Below, piece after piece: positions 17,507-26,177 of a stretch of DNA of 64,000 nt. The stretch spans positions 514,501 through 578,500 of the forward strand of contig NZ_CP011479.1 in NCBI RefSeq assembly GCF_001011155.1, written 5' to 3'. A program made the translations under genes and the position numbers. The notes under the pieces are model-generated. The model saw only the letters and a program-made list of their open reading frames with translations, had not been told where the DNA came from and did no database searches. How positions within the stretch are numbered: position 1 is the stretch's first letter; each line of letters opens with the position of its first letter. Source of the stretch: Hoeflea sp. IMCC20628 (GTDB taxonomy: Bacteria > Pseudomonadota > Alphaproteobacteria > Rhizobiales > Rhizobiaceae).

Positions 17507-18619
17507 ATGGCCATTATCGAACGCATCGAAATCTGCATGGCCGACCTCAAACCGAAGGTCCGCCGCACGGACGCAATCCAGTCGTTTGTCAGCCAGGAAA
17601 CGCCGATCCTGCGGATCACTGATGCCGATGGCGCCACCGGGACCGGGTACAGCTACACCATCGGGCAGGGCGGCCCGGCGATCATGTCGCTGCTGCGCGA
17701 TACGCTGGCGCCGCAACTGCTGGGGCAGGATGCCGAAAACATCGAACGCATCTGGCGTACATTGCTGTTTTCCACCCATGCCACCGCTGTTGGCGCAATC
17801 ACCTCACTGGCCTTGGCCGCGGTTGATACAGCGCTTTGGGATTTGCGCTGCCGCCGGGCCAGGCTGCCGCTCTACAAGATGGCCGGCGGCGCCAAGGACA
17901 GCGTGCCGATGTACACAACCGAAGGCGGCTGGCTGCATATCGAGACACAGGCGCTGGTCGATGATGCGCTGGAGGCGCAGGCCAAGGGCTTCTCCGGCTC
18001 GAAGATCAAGATCGGTCGTCCGCATATCAGCGAAGACGATGCCCGGTTGCGCGCCGTGCGCGAGGCTGTCGGACCCGGTTACGAGATCATGACCGATGCC
18101 AATCAGGGCTTTACCCGGGCAGAAGCGATGCGCCGTGCCAGGATGCTCGAGCGACATGATATTGCCTGGTTCGAGGAACCGATGCCGGCTGACGATGTGA
18201 TGGAGCATGTGCGGCTGGCCGCATCCACCAGCGTGCCAATTGCGGTTGGCGAGAGCATGTATTCGATCAGCCAGTTCAAGGATTATCTGACGCTTGGCGG
18301 CGCTTCGATCGTGCAGGTCGACGTGGCCCGCATCGGCGGCATCACGCCCTGGCTCAAGGTTGCGCATATGGCCGAGGCGCAGAATGTGCCGGTCTGTCCG
18401 CATTTCCTGATGGAACTGCATGTCAGCCTGGTCTGCGCCATCCCCAATGCGCCCTGGCTTGAATATATTCCGCAGCTTGATTCCCTGACCACACAGGGCA
18501 TGGAGATGAAGGATGGGAGGGCAATTCCATCGTCCGAGCCGGGCCTCGGCATTGCCTGGGACTGGGACGCCATCGCCGCCTCGAAGATTGACGGCCTGTC
18601 GGTCGACATCACGGCTTAG
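17507..18619 (+). CDS. Enolase-superfamily sugar-acid dehydratase (mandelate racemase subgroup)
   Basis: 370 residues. Metal ligands D197 (TDANQ), E223 (EEP) and E249 (GES), the K166-x-K168 acid/base pair (KIKIG) and a His/Asp dyad with H299 (CPHF) and D272 are present. That pattern marks the mandelate-racemase subgroup, whose bacterial members mostly dehydrate aldonic acids to 2-keto-3-deoxy acids. Candidates from context are L-fuconate, L-rhamnonate, D-arabinonate or a galactonate; sequence alone does not decide. Known L-fuconate dehydratases are longer (about 430-440 residues), so it is not a clear member of that family. It starts two bases after the ATPase gene and is followed by the mutarotase gene, all in one operon. 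Confidence 0.88.
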   Translation: MAIIERIEICMADLKPKVRRTDAIQSFVSQETPILRITDADGATGTGYSYTIGQGGPAIMSLLRDTLAPQLLGQDAENIERIWRTLLFSTHATAVGAITSLALAAVDTALWDLRCRRARLPLYKMAGGAKDSVPMYTTEGGWLHIETQALVDDALEAQAKGFSGSKIKIGRPHISEDDARLRAVREAVGPGYEIMTDANQGFTRAEAMRRARMLERHDIAWFEEPMPADDVMEHVRLAASTSVPIAVGESMYSISQFKDYLTLGGASIVQVDVARIGGITPWLKVAHMAEAQNVPVCPHFLMELHVSLVCAIPNAPWLEYIPQLDSLTTQGMEMKDGRAIPSSEPGLGIAWDWDAIAASKIDGLSVDITA

Positions 18620-18628
18620 GAGGACATC

Positions 18629-18958
18629 ATGCAGCGCATGGGAATGATGATCGGACTGAAACCGGAGAACATCGCCGAGTACAAGGCGCTGCACGCCGAT
18701 GTCTGGCCGGGGGTTCTGGCCAAGATCAGCGAATGCAACATCCGCAATTACACGATCTTTCTGCGCGAGCCGGAAAACCTGCTGTTTGGCTATTGGGAAT
18801 ATCACGGTGAGGATTTTGCCGCCGATGCCGCGAAAATGGCGGCGGATCCGGAAACCCAACGCTGGTGGGATGTCTGCATGCCGCTTCAGGCTCCACTGGA
18901 AAGCCGTGCTGACGGCGAGTGGTGGGCGATGATGGAGGATGTGTTTCACCTTGACTGA
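18629..18958 (+). CDS. RhaM-type sugar mutarotase
   Basis: 109 residues, matching the L-rhamnose mutarotase family in size and pattern: MGMMIGLKPENIAEYKALHADVWPGVL at the start, NYTIFLREPENLLFGYWEYHG in the middle and RWWDVCMPLQAPL near the end. These proteins interconvert alpha and beta anomers of 6-deoxy sugars such as L-rhamnose or L-fucose. The start has a good site (AGGAGGACATC). The last codons overlap the next gene. Its presence is the main reason to suspect a deoxyhexose as the island's substrate. Confidence 0.85.
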   Translation: MQRMGMMIGLKPENIAEYKALHADVWPGVLAKISECNIRNYTIFLREPENLLFGYWEYHGEDFAADAAKMAADPETQRWWDVCMPLQAPLESRADGEWWAMMEDVFHLD

Positions 18959-20018
18959 GAACACGCCGATACAAGAACTCAGACAGAGCTGGCCGCGTCC
19001 GGCGCAGCCGATGCCGATCGTCATCTTTGGTGCCGGTTCGATTGTCACCGATGCGCATCTGCCGGCTTACCGCAATGGCGGTTTCCCGGTGCGCGGCATT
19101 TACGATCCCGATCTCGCCAAGGCGCGGGCGCTGGCTGAAACCTGCGGTGTCACCGCTTACGAATCCGCCGAAGCCGCCGCTGCCCAAGATGGCGTGGTGT
19201 TTGATCTGGCGACGCCGCCCGACGCCCATGCCGGTATCCTGCGGCTTTTGCCCGAGGGCGCGCCGGTGTTGTTGCAAAAGCCGATGGGCAGCGATCTGGC
19301 AGGCGCCAGCGAGATCCTCAAGATCTGTCGCGCCGGCAAGTTTCGCGCCGCCGTCAATTTCCAGCTGCGGTTTTCGCCGATGATGCTGGCTTTGCGTGAC
19401 GCCATCGACAGGGGCCTGCTTGGCGAAGTGGTGGATTTCGATGCCTGGCTGGCGCTCGATACGCCCTGGCATTTGTGGACGTTCCTGGAAAAGGCGCCGC
19501 GGGTCGAACTCTCGCTGCATTCGATCCATTATCTCGATTTCGTCCGCAGTATCTTGGGCAATCCCGAGGGCGTGCATGCCAAGAGCATTGGCCATCCCTC
19601 ATCCAAGATCGCCCAGACCCGGACGTCGGCAATCCTCGATTATGGCGACCGCGTGCGCTGTGCGCTGTCGATCAATCACAACCATTCCTTCGGACGCAAG
19701 TTCCAGGCCTGCGAGTTCCGCATCTGCGGACTTGAGGGCGCCGCCTATGTCAAGCTTGGCGTCAATCTCGACTATCCGCGCGGCGAGCCCGACGAGCTGT
19801 GGCTCAACACCGGCGGCGAATGGCAACAAATTCCGCTTGAGGGCGCCTGGTTTCCCGATGCCTTCACCCACCGGATGGCGCAGGTGCAGCGCTTCGCCTC
19901 CGGTGAAGAAGATAGCCTGGTTTCGAGTGTCGAGGACGCCTGGGACACCATGGCTCTGGTCGAGGCCGCCTACAGCAGCAGCGCATTCCCGGCCACGCCG
20001 CTGGCCAGCAAGGACTAA
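18939..20018 (+). CDS. Gfo/Idh/MocA family sugar dehydrogenase
   Basis: 359 residues with an N-terminal Rossmann domain (IVIFGAGSIVTDAHLPAY, NAD(P) binding) and the substrate domain of the family. VLLQKPMG corresponds to the EKP motif, in which the Lys acts in catalysis, and HSIHYLDFVRSILG supplies the active-site His. It probably oxidises the incoming aldose to a lactone, or a ring alcohol. The ATG at 18939 overlaps the mutarotase gene by 20 bp with GGAGG right against it; a TTG at 18951 is an alternative start. Substrate unknown. Confidence 0.85.
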   Translation: MCFTLTENTPIQELRQSWPRPAQPMPIVIFGAGSIVTDAHLPAYRNGGFPVRGIYDPDLAKARALAETCGVTAYESAEAAAAQDGVVFDLATPPDAHAGILRLLPEGAPVLLQKPMGSDLAGASEILKICRAGKFRAAVNFQLRFSPMMLALRDAIDRGLLGEVVDFDAWLALDTPWHLWTFLEKAPRVELSLHSIHYLDFVRSILGNPEGVHAKSIGHPSSKIAQTRTSAILDYGDRVRCALSINHNHSFGRKFQACEFRICGLEGAAYVKLGVNLDYPRGEPDELWLNTGGEWQQIPLEGAWFPDAFTHRMAQVQRFASGEEDSLVSSVEDAWDTMALVEAAYSSSAFPATPLASKD

Positions 20019-20021
20019 GAC

Positions 20022-20474
20022 ATGCATACCGAAAAAACCTATTACGAAGACTACCAGCTTGGCGCCACGCGCGAGACGGTGGGGCGGACCATGACCGAAA
20101 CGGATTTCGTCGTTCATGCCGGCCATACCGGAGATTTCTTTCCGCACCATCTTGATGCGGAGTTCTGCAAGACGTTGCCGTTCGGCCAGCGCATTGCCCA
20201 TGGCACGATGGTGTTTTCGATCGGCATCGGTCTGACGGCAAGCGTCATCAACCCGGTGGCATTCTCCTATGGCTATGACCGGCTGCGCTTCATCCGGCCG
20301 GTGTTCATCGGCGACACGATCCACACCAAGGTGACCATCTCGGAGAAAAAGCCTGACCCGAAACGGCCCGGCCAGGGACAGGTGATCGAGCGCTGCGAGG
20401 TCATCAACCAGAAGGGCGAAACTGTGCTGGCGACCGATCACATATTGCTGGTCGAGATGAAGGACGCCGGCTGA
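20022..20474 (+). CDS. MaoC-family hydratase/dehydratase, active-site residues intact
   Basis: 150 residues. The hydratase motif DxxPxHxD is complete (D38-F-F-P-H-H43-L-D45) and is followed by [18 protein letters not shown] and [22 protein letters not shown]. The latter is nearly the same as in the paralogue at 12523, which lacks the His. The family hydrates enoyl-CoA or dehydrates hydroxyacyl-CoA. In this operon the substrate may be a CoA ester formed by one of the two CaiB-type enzymes. The gene overlaps the next by one base (TGATG). Confidence 0.88.
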   Translation: MHTEKTYYEDYQLGATRETVGRTMTETDFVVHAGHTGDFFPHHLDAEFCKTLPFGQRIAHGTMVFSIGIGLTASVINPVAFSYGYDRLRFIRPVFIGDTIHTKVTISEKKPDPKRPGQGQVIERCEVINQKGETVLATDHILLVEMKDAG

Positions 20475-20782
20475 TGGATGCGTTCTTGCGCCTGCATGGA
20501 GACGACAATGTGCTGGTGGCCCTGAAGACGGTGGACGCCGGCACGTCTGTCACTATCGATGATGAACCGGTGAAACTGGCGGAGACGATTGCCCGCGCGC
20601 ACAAGATCGCCGCCAAGCCGATCGCGGCCGGCGACATCATCGTCAAATACGGCATGCCGATCGGCCGCGCTACTGCCGACATCGCCGTCGGACGCCACAT
20701 CCATGTTCACAATATCCGCAGCGACTACACGCCGACCTATTCGCTGCGTGAGAATGACGGCGTGGAAAGGACTGGGTCATGA
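20474..20782 (+). CDS. UxaA-family dehydratase, small (SAF) subunit
   Basis: 102 residues corresponding to the SAF domain of altronate/galactarate-type dehydratases (ETIARAHKIAAKPIAAGDIIVKYGMPIGRATADIAVG region, shown here in part). In UxaA this N-terminal domain is fused to the catalytic part; here it is a separate gene that overlaps the large subunit gene (ATGA at 20779). In related splits the two chains form one enzyme. Confidence 0.88.
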   Translation: MDAFLRLHGDDNVLVALKTVDAGTSVTIDDEPVKLAETIARAHKIAAKPIAAGDIIVKYGMPIGRATADIAVGRHIHVHNIRSDYTPTYSLRENDGVERTGS

Positions 20783-21981
20783 CCGGCAGCATCATTGGCT
20801 ACCAACGCAAGGACGGCCGCAAGGGCATCCGCAACACCATTGTTGTCGCCTATCTGGTGGAATGCGCGCATTTCGTCGCCTCGGAGATCGCCCAGGAATT
20901 CCGCGACCACGATGTGCAGGTGATCGGTTTTCCCGGCTGCTTCCCGAATGAATATGCCCAGGTGATGATGGAGCGGCTGTGCACCCATCCGAATGTGGCC
21001 GGTGCGCTGCTGATTTCGCTGGGCTGCGAGAGTTTCAACAAACCGCGGCTGCACAATGCCGTCGAGGCCTCCGGCCGGCCGGTCAAGACGCTGGTGATCC
21101 AGATGAACAAGGGTACGGCCAAGTCCATTTCCACCGGGCGCGAATGGGTGAGGGAAGCGCTCGAACAGGTTGCCGAGGTGCCGCGCGCGCCGATGGCGAT
21201 CAGCGAACTGGTGGTCGGCACCATCTGTGGCGGCTCGGACGGCACCAGCGGTATCAGCGGCAATCCGGCCGCCGGCAAGGCGTTTGATCTGCTGGTGGCG
21301 CAGGGTGCGGCCTGCATATTCGAGGAAACCGGCGAACTGATCGGCTGTGAAGAGGTGATGGCCGCGCGCGCTGAAACGCCGGAACTGGCTGATGAGCTGC
21401 GCGCTGCTGTGGCCAAGGCGGCGCATTATTACGACACGCTGGGTTATGGCAGTTTTGCCGCCGGCAACGCCACCGGCGGTCTCTCGACGATCGAGGAGAA
21501 ATCGCTCGGCGCCTATGTGAAATCCGGCGATTCGCCGATCTCAGGGCTGATCAAACCCGGTGACGTGCCGCCGCGCGGCGGGCTCTATCTGATGGATGTT
21601 GTTCCCGACGGCGAAGTGCGTTTCGGCTTTCCCAACATTTCCGACAATGCCGAAATCGTCGAGATGATTGCTAGCGGCGCGCATCTGACCCTGTTTGTCA
21701 CCGGGCGCGGTTCGGTGGTCGGATCGGCGATCTCGCCGGTGATCAAGATCTGCGCCAATCCGGACACGTGGAACGCGATGAGTGACGACATGGACGTCAA
21801 TGCCGGCGCCATCATCGAAGGCCTTGCAAGCCTTGATCAGGTCGGGCGCGAGATCTATGACACTGTGGTCAATGTGGCTGCGGGCGAGCCGACCAAATCG
21901 GAAGCCCTGGGACACCGGGAATTCATTCTGACCTACAAATCCTTTGACCCCATCGGGCCTGCCTGCCTTCCGGCTGCGTAG
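20779..21981 (+). CDS. UxaA-family dehydratase, large subunit
   Basis: 400 residues. The pattern GYQRKDGRKGIRNTIVV at the start, GFPGCFPNEYAQ, LLISLGCESFN and GTICGGSDGTSGISGNPA is that of the UxaA/GarD C-terminal domain, which binds iron and dehydrates aldonic or aldaric acids. The end DPIGPACLPAA is shorter than in true altronate dehydratase. The substrate is not evident: the window's hexuronate locus uses mannonate, so this enzyme more likely acts within the sugar-acid island. Having it next to an enolase-type dehydratase suggests two acids or two dehydration steps. Confidence 0.88.
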   Translation: MTGSIIGYQRKDGRKGIRNTIVVAYLVECAHFVASEIAQEFRDHDVQVIGFPGCFPNEYAQVMMERLCTHPNVAGALLISLGCESFNKPRLHNAVEASGRPVKTLVIQMNKGTAKSISTGREWVREALEQVAEVPRAPMAISELVVGTICGGSDGTSGISGNPAAGKAFDLLVAQGAACIFEETGELIGCEEVMAARAETPELADELRAAVAKAAHYYDTLGYGSFAAGNATGGLSTIEEKSLGAYVKSGDSPISGLIKPGDVPPRGGLYLMDVVPDGEVRFGFPNISDNAEIVEMIASGAHLTLFVTGRGSVVGSAISPVIKICANPDTWNAMSDDMDVNAGAIIEGLASLDQVGREIYDTVVNVAAGEPTKSEALGHREFILTYKSFDPIGPACLPAA

Positions 21982-22002
21982 ACCAACTTCTTGGAGATAA
22001 AA

Positions 22003-22740
22003 ATGCAGAGATTGAAAGGCAAGACCGTTCTTGCGACCGCGAGTGCCCAGGGCATCGGCAAGGCCACGGCTTTGCGCATGGGCCAGGAAGGCGCCCGGGT
22101 CATCGCCACCGATATCAACGACAAGGTGCTGGCCGGATTGAACGGTGAGACCGGAATCGAAACCCGCCGTCTCGACGTCACCGACAAAGCCGCAATCGCA
22201 GCGCTGGTGGCCGAGATCGGCCAGATCGATGTGCTGTTCAATTGCGCAGGCTTCGTTCATGCCGGATCGATCCTCGACGCCACCGAAGAAGAATGGGATT
22301 TCGCCTTCAACCTCAACGTCAAATCGATGTTCCACATGATCCGCGCCGTGCTGCCGGGCATGCGGGCTGCCGGCGGCGGGTCGATCGTCAACATGTCATC
22401 GGTGGCCGGCGCGGTCACCGGGCCGCCCAACCGCTTTACCTACAGCGCCACCAAGGCAGCTGTCGCCGGACTGACAAAATCGGTCGCGGCCGATTTCATC
22501 AAGGAAGGCATCCGCTGCAACGCGATCTGCCCGGGCACCGTCGAAAGCCCGTCGCTGGAAGACCGGATGCGCGCCATGGGGGACTATGAAACCGCCCGCA
22601 AGGCGTTTCTGGATCGCCAGCCGATGGGCCGTCTGGGCAAGCCGGAAGAGATCGCTGCACTGGCAACTTATCTCGCCAGCGACGAGGCAGGCTTCACCAC
22701 CGGCCAGTTGCACGTCATCGACGGCGGCTGGACAACCTAA
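22003..22740 (+). CDS. SDR dehydrogenase, 2-keto-3-deoxy-L-fuconate dehydrogenase-like
   Basis: 245 residues from ATG 22003, with GGAG seven bases upstream; a TTG at 21991 is in frame but overlaps the ribosome site. Cofactor motif ATASAQGIGKATA, NCAG, and catalytic YSATK are present. The sequence from FNCAGFVHAGSILD through RCNAICPGTVESPSL follows human BDH2/DHRS6 and the bacterial 2-keto-3-deoxy-L-fuconate dehydrogenases closely. That enzyme oxidises C4 of the keto-deoxy acid with NAD to the 2,4-diketo acid. It precedes the FAH hydrolase gene that would use this product. This is the strongest hint to a fucose-type route. Confidence 0.85.
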   Translation: MQRLKGKTVLATASAQGIGKATALRMGQEGARVIATDINDKVLAGLNGETGIETRRLDVTDKAAIAALVAEIGQIDVLFNCAGFVHAGSILDATEEEWDFAFNLNVKSMFHMIRAVLPGMRAAGGGSIVNMSSVAGAVTGPPNRFTYSATKAAVAGLTKSVAADFIKEGIRCNAICPGTVESPSLEDRMRAMGDYETARKAFLDRQPMGRLGKPEEIAALATYLASDEAGFTTGQLHVIDGGWTT

Positions 22741-22922
22741 AACTCTGGCATCGGCTTTTTGCAAGCGTCGGTACCATGTCCGTACCTGCAATAAGTTGGA
22801 GAATGTGTATTTTGCTGGCAGGTGCCGGCGTTCGGACCATGCTTGCACACGCGGGCAACGTCATCATGGAGGAGCTGCTGTCAGAAACGTCAGCAGGGTC
22901 CGTGTTTCAACAGGAGAATGGT

Positions 22923-23762
22923 ATGAAATTCGTGCGTTTTGGTGAAGCGGGTCAGGAAAAGCCCGGCGTTCTGGACACAAACGGCAATATCCGGGATCTT
23001 TCCGGCAAGGTTTCGGACCTGTCCGGTGCCGTGCTGAGCGATCTTGATGCGCTCAAGTCCGTCGACATCGAATGCCTGCCGCTGGTGTCGGGCTCTCCGC
23101 GCCTGGGGGCTTGCGTTGCCGGTACCGGCAAGTTCATCTGCATCGGCCTGAACTATTCCGACCACGCCGCAGAAACCGGTGCGCAGGTGCCGCCGGAGCC
23201 GATCATCTTCATGAAGGCCACCAGCGCGATTTGCGGTCCCAATGATCCGGTCATCGTGCCGCGCGGCTCGGAAAAGACCGACTGGGAAGTTGAACTTGGG
23301 GTGGTCATCGGCAAGTCTGCCAAATATGTTTCGGAAGCCAATGCGCTCAGCCATGTTGCCGGCTACTGCGTCATCAATGACGTGTCCGAGCGCGCTTTCC
23401 AGACCGAACGGGCAGGACAGTGGACCAAGGGCAAGTCCTGCGACAATTTTGGTCAGACCGGCCCCTGGCTGGTCACTCCGGACGAAGTTCCTGACCTGCA
23501 GGCCCTGGGCATGTGGCTTGATGTCAACGGCAAGCGCATGCAGGACGGTTCCTCCAAGACAATGGTCTATGGCGTCGCTCATCTGATCAGCTATCTGAGC
23601 CAGTTCTTCACCCTGCACCCAGGTGACATCATCTCCACCGGCACGCCTCCCGGCGTCGGCATGGGCATGAAGCCGCAGCAATATCTCAAGGCCGGCGATA
23701 TCGTCGAACTTGGCATCGAAGGTCTTGGCGCGCAGCGTCAGGATGTGGTTGCAGACATCTGA
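22923..23762 (+). CDS. FAH-family 2,4-diketo-3-deoxy acid hydrolase
   Basis: 279 residues from ATG 22923 (MKFVRFGE), preceded by CAGGAGA; the longer open frame upstream has no good start. Metal ligands of the family are seen in DWEVELGVVIG and in YCVINDVSERAFQ; STGTPPGVGMGMKP is the usual C-terminal loop. Homologues cut 2,4-diketo-3-deoxy-L-fuconate or -rhamnonate to pyruvate and lactate, or act on fumarylpyruvate. Position after the BDH2-like SDR favours the sugar pathway. A 182-bp gap separates it from the SDR gene, so it may have its own promoter. Confidence 0.85.
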   Translation: MKFVRFGEAGQEKPGVLDTNGNIRDLSGKVSDLSGAVLSDLDALKSVDIECLPLVSGSPRLGACVAGTGKFICIGLNYSDHAAETGAQVPPEPIIFMKATSAICGPNDPVIVPRGSEKTDWEVELGVVIGKSAKYVSEANALSHVAGYCVINDVSERAFQTERAGQWTKGKSCDNFGQTGPWLVTPDEVPDLQALGMWLDVNGKRMQDGSSKTMVYGVAHLISYLSQFFTLHPGDIISTGTPPGVGMGMKPQQYLKAGDIVELGIEGLGAQRQDVVADI

Positions 23763-23786
23763 CCGGATTTGGGGTTCTGGGGACGC

Positions 23787-23807
23787 GGCGCGCTTGAACA
23801 GCGCGCC
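23787..23807. terminator. GC-rich hairpin between convergent genes
   Basis: Stem GGCGCGC / GCGCGCC with a 7-nt loop, between the ends of the FAH gene (23762) and the convergent CoA-transferase gene (23815). It has no T-run, but the placement suits a bidirectional transcription end. Confidence 0.45.
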
Positions 23808-23814
23808 GGCATCT

Positions 23815-24954
23815 TCAGCTCCAGCCGCTTTCCAGCAATGCATTGGCGGTGCCCAGTTGTGGCGCCGCCAATGTTGATTTTGGCCGTTCGCCGTCAATCC
23901 GCATCGGAATGGCGGTGGTGTGCAGCGGACCGTCCTTGAGCGCCACGGATTGCAGCATGTCGAGTTGCTGCAGCACGCCGGAGGCCAGCGTCTCGTCCCA
24001 GCTCAGAACCGGTGCGGCCCAGAAATCCTGCGCCATGGCGATTTCCATCCAGTGATCGGTCGAGTGCCTGGCCAGCGCCGTGCCGAGTGCTGCGGATACG
24101 GCGTCACGGTCGCGAAATGCATCCAGTCCTGCGAGCGGCGTCTCTACGCCGAAATGGGTCCACAATTCGCCAAGATCATTCATGCCCAGCGCAATGTGGC
24201 CGTCGGCGGTGCGATAGACGCCATAGGGCGCAGCCAGATAGGCATGGGCCGGGTTGTTGCGCTGCCGTTCGGGCAGGCGGCCGCCATCGTTGAGATGGGT
24301 GGTCAACAATTCGAATTGCAGATCGGTGATGGCTTCAAGCAGGCTGGTTTCCACCAGCCCGCCCTTGCCGGTGCGCTCGCGGCGAAACAGCAATGCCAGC
24401 AGCCCTTGCGCCAGCGCGGCGCCGGCCAGCATGTCGGCCACCGGCAGGCCGATGGCGACGGGACCGTCATCGGCGCCGCCACTGAGCCACATGACGCCGG
24501 AGCGGGCCTGGGTGAGAAGATCCTGTCCGGGCAGGGCGCTCCATTCGGTGTCTGCGCCATAGCCGCTGATCGAGCCATAGATGATTTTCGGATTGAGCGC
24601 TTTGACCGCCTCATAGCCGAAGCCCAGCCGTTCGATGACGCCGGGTCGGAAATTCTGGATGACGATGTCGGCACCGGCAACCAGATCCTGCAGGCGGGCG
24701 CGGTCGGTATCGGTCTTGAGGTCAATTTCGAGCGAGCGCTTGCCGCGGTTGATGGCGTGGAAAATGGTGCTCTCGCCCTCGACCGAGACATTCGAGACAT
24801 AGAGATAGCGCGACAGGTCGCCCTTGCCGGCGCGCTCCACCTTGACCACATCGGCGCCCAGATCGGCCAGCCGCAATGACGCGTAGGGCCCGGCGAGGAA
24901 CTGGCTGAAATCGAGAACGCGCACGCCTTCGAGTGGCAGATCCGAGATACTCAT
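23815..24954 (-). CDS. CaiB/BaiF family (class III) CoA-transferase, second copy
   Basis: 379 residues, a paralogue of the 11300-12442 enzyme by eye along the whole length. It shows GVRVLDFSQFLAGPYASLRLADLGAD at the N-terminus and the likely catalytic Asp in LPGQDLLTQARSG. The start overlaps the stop of the upstream gene (TAATG at 24956-24952), so the two are translationally coupled. It would move CoA to or from an acid of the island's pathway; donor and acceptor are unknown. Confidence 0.9.
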   Translation of the reverse strand: MSISDLPLEGVRVLDFSQFLAGPYASLRLADLGADVVKVERAGKGDLSRYLYVSNVSVEGESTIFHAINRGKRSLEIDLKTDTDRARLQDLVAGADIVIQNFRPGVIERLGFGYEAVKALNPKIIYGSISGYGADTEWSALPGQDLLTQARSGVMWLSGGADDGPVAIGLPVADMLAGAALAQGLLALLFRRERTGKGGLVETSLLEAITDLQFELLTTHLNDGGRLPERQRNNPAHAYLAAPYGVYRTADGHIALGMNDLGELWTHFGVETPLAGLDAFRDRDAVSAALGTALARHSTDHWMEIAMAQDFWAAPVLSWDETLASGVLQQLDMLQSVALKDGPLHTTAIPMRIDGERPKSTLAAPQLGTANALLESGWS

Positions 24955-26099
24955 TATTGGTCTCCATTGGGGAAGCTGGCGCGAAACCGCTCGTTCAACC
25001 GTGCAACCGCCTGATCCGGCTCGAGCCGGCCGCGCAGTGCTTCAGTAACAATTTCGGAGCCTTCTTCCTGGAATTGCATATAGCCGTCGTGACGCGGCCG
25101 CAGCCAGGCCGTTTCATGGGTCAGCCGGGTGTTGAAATAGGCATCCAGTGTTGAGGCGTTGACGGCCGGATCGCTCCAGGCAAGGGCGTTGCCCGGCTGG
25201 CCGTTGGCCTCGACGTAGAGCCCGCGCTGACAGTCGGCGCCAGCCACCCAGAGGGCGAATTCGGTGCACAGTTCCGGGTGTGCGGTTTTGGCCGAGATCG
25301 CCATGCCGGTGCCGCCGAGCGCCGAACCGAGCGGTCCGTTGCGCCCCAACACCGGCATGTCGGTAAAGTGGGTCCGGTTCTTGCGGTAACCCTCATTGGC
25401 ATAGCCCTTGTAGAGATAGACCAGCGGCGCGAGGTGATAGCGATCGGATAAGGACAGCTCATCGAGCACCGCGATCGGGTCCATCTGATAAAAAGCCTCG
25501 TCCATGTGACGCGAAACGGCGCGAAGCTGCTCGAGCACCTGACGACCGGTGTCGGGGTCGATCAGATCGCCCAAGCTGGTGGCGCAGGGCCGGCCGAGAT
25601 TGGCTGTGAGCGTGTAGAAATTCATCAGCACATGCGGTGAGCGCAATGGCCAGATGACATGGCCGTCTTCGGCCTTGCGGATCACTTCGACCCAGCTTTG
25701 CACCCGAGGCGACAGATCGGCCCGGTGCGCCTGCACCTGGGTTGCCGCATCAATCGGAAGCGCCCATTGATGGCCGTGCATGAAGTAGCTCTGAAAGCTG
25801 CGCCCGACCGACTGGTTGGCGAGTTCGGCAAGGGCGTTTTCGCTGGCATGGGTTTCAAGTGGCAACAGGCAGCCCTGGTCCGCGACCGAGCCGACATGGG
25901 GATGGTCGATCACCATCAGATCATATTGGGCGGCGAGTTCATCGACCGGTGTCGTCTCAAATCCCTGCAGGGAACGTTTGTCCCATTCGATGGACACGCC
26001 GGGATGCGATTTGCCGAATTCACGGGCCGCAGCCACCACCGGATCATACCCTCGCGGGTCCGACCAGGTCATTCCCTTCAACACTACCAAATCAGCCAT
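24954..26099 (-). CDS. Solute-binding-protein fold without signal peptide (cytoplasmic)
   Basis: 381 residues with the overall pattern of a family 1 ABC solute-binding protein: VLKGMTWSDPRGYDPVVAAAREF, then LMVIDHPHVG, WVAGADCQRGLY, and a C-terminal helix QAVARLNERFRASF. The protein starts directly at the first beta strand. An in-frame TGA stands immediately before the ATG, with GGAGG at the correct distance, so no signal peptide can be encoded. It is coupled to the CoA-transferase gene. It may be a cytoplasmic sensor, a carrier of a sugar acid, or a subunit of the CoA-transferase; none of these is proven. The IclR gene lies 78 bp upstream on the same strand. Confidence 0.8.
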   Translation of the reverse strand: MADLVVLKGMTWSDPRGYDPVVAAAREFGKSHPGVSIEWDKRSLQGFETTPVDELAAQYDLMVIDHPHVGSVADQGCLLPLETHASENALAELANQSVGRSFQSYFMHGHQWALPIDAATQVQAHRADLSPRVQSWVEVIRKAEDGHVIWPLRSPHVLMNFYTLTANLGRPCATSLGDLIDPDTGRQVLEQLRAVSRHMDEAFYQMDPIAVLDELSLSDRYHLAPLVYLYKGYANEGYRKNRTHFTDMPVLGRNGPLGSALGGTGMAISAKTAHPELCTEFALWVAGADCQRGLYVEANGQPGNALAWSDPAVNASTLDAYFNTRLTHETAWLRPRHDGYMQFQEEGSEIVTEALRGRLEPDQAVARLNERFRASFPNGDQ

Positions 26100-26128
26100 T
26101 CAGACCTCCACAAAGCCGAAATCAGCCT

Positions 26129-26145
26129 AGCTGAAATATTTCATC
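26129..26145. promoter_or_regulatory. Dyad upstream of the cytoplasmic solute-binding-like gene
   Basis: GCTGAAATATTTCATCAGC (about 26128-26146) is an imperfect inverted repeat in the 78-bp gap before the 24954-26099 gene, followed by an AT-rich stretch with ATTTTATATATTG. A promoter/operator site is likely here. Confidence 0.35.
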
Positions 26146-26177
26146 AGCGAAAGTGGATTTTATATATTGTTTGCAGG

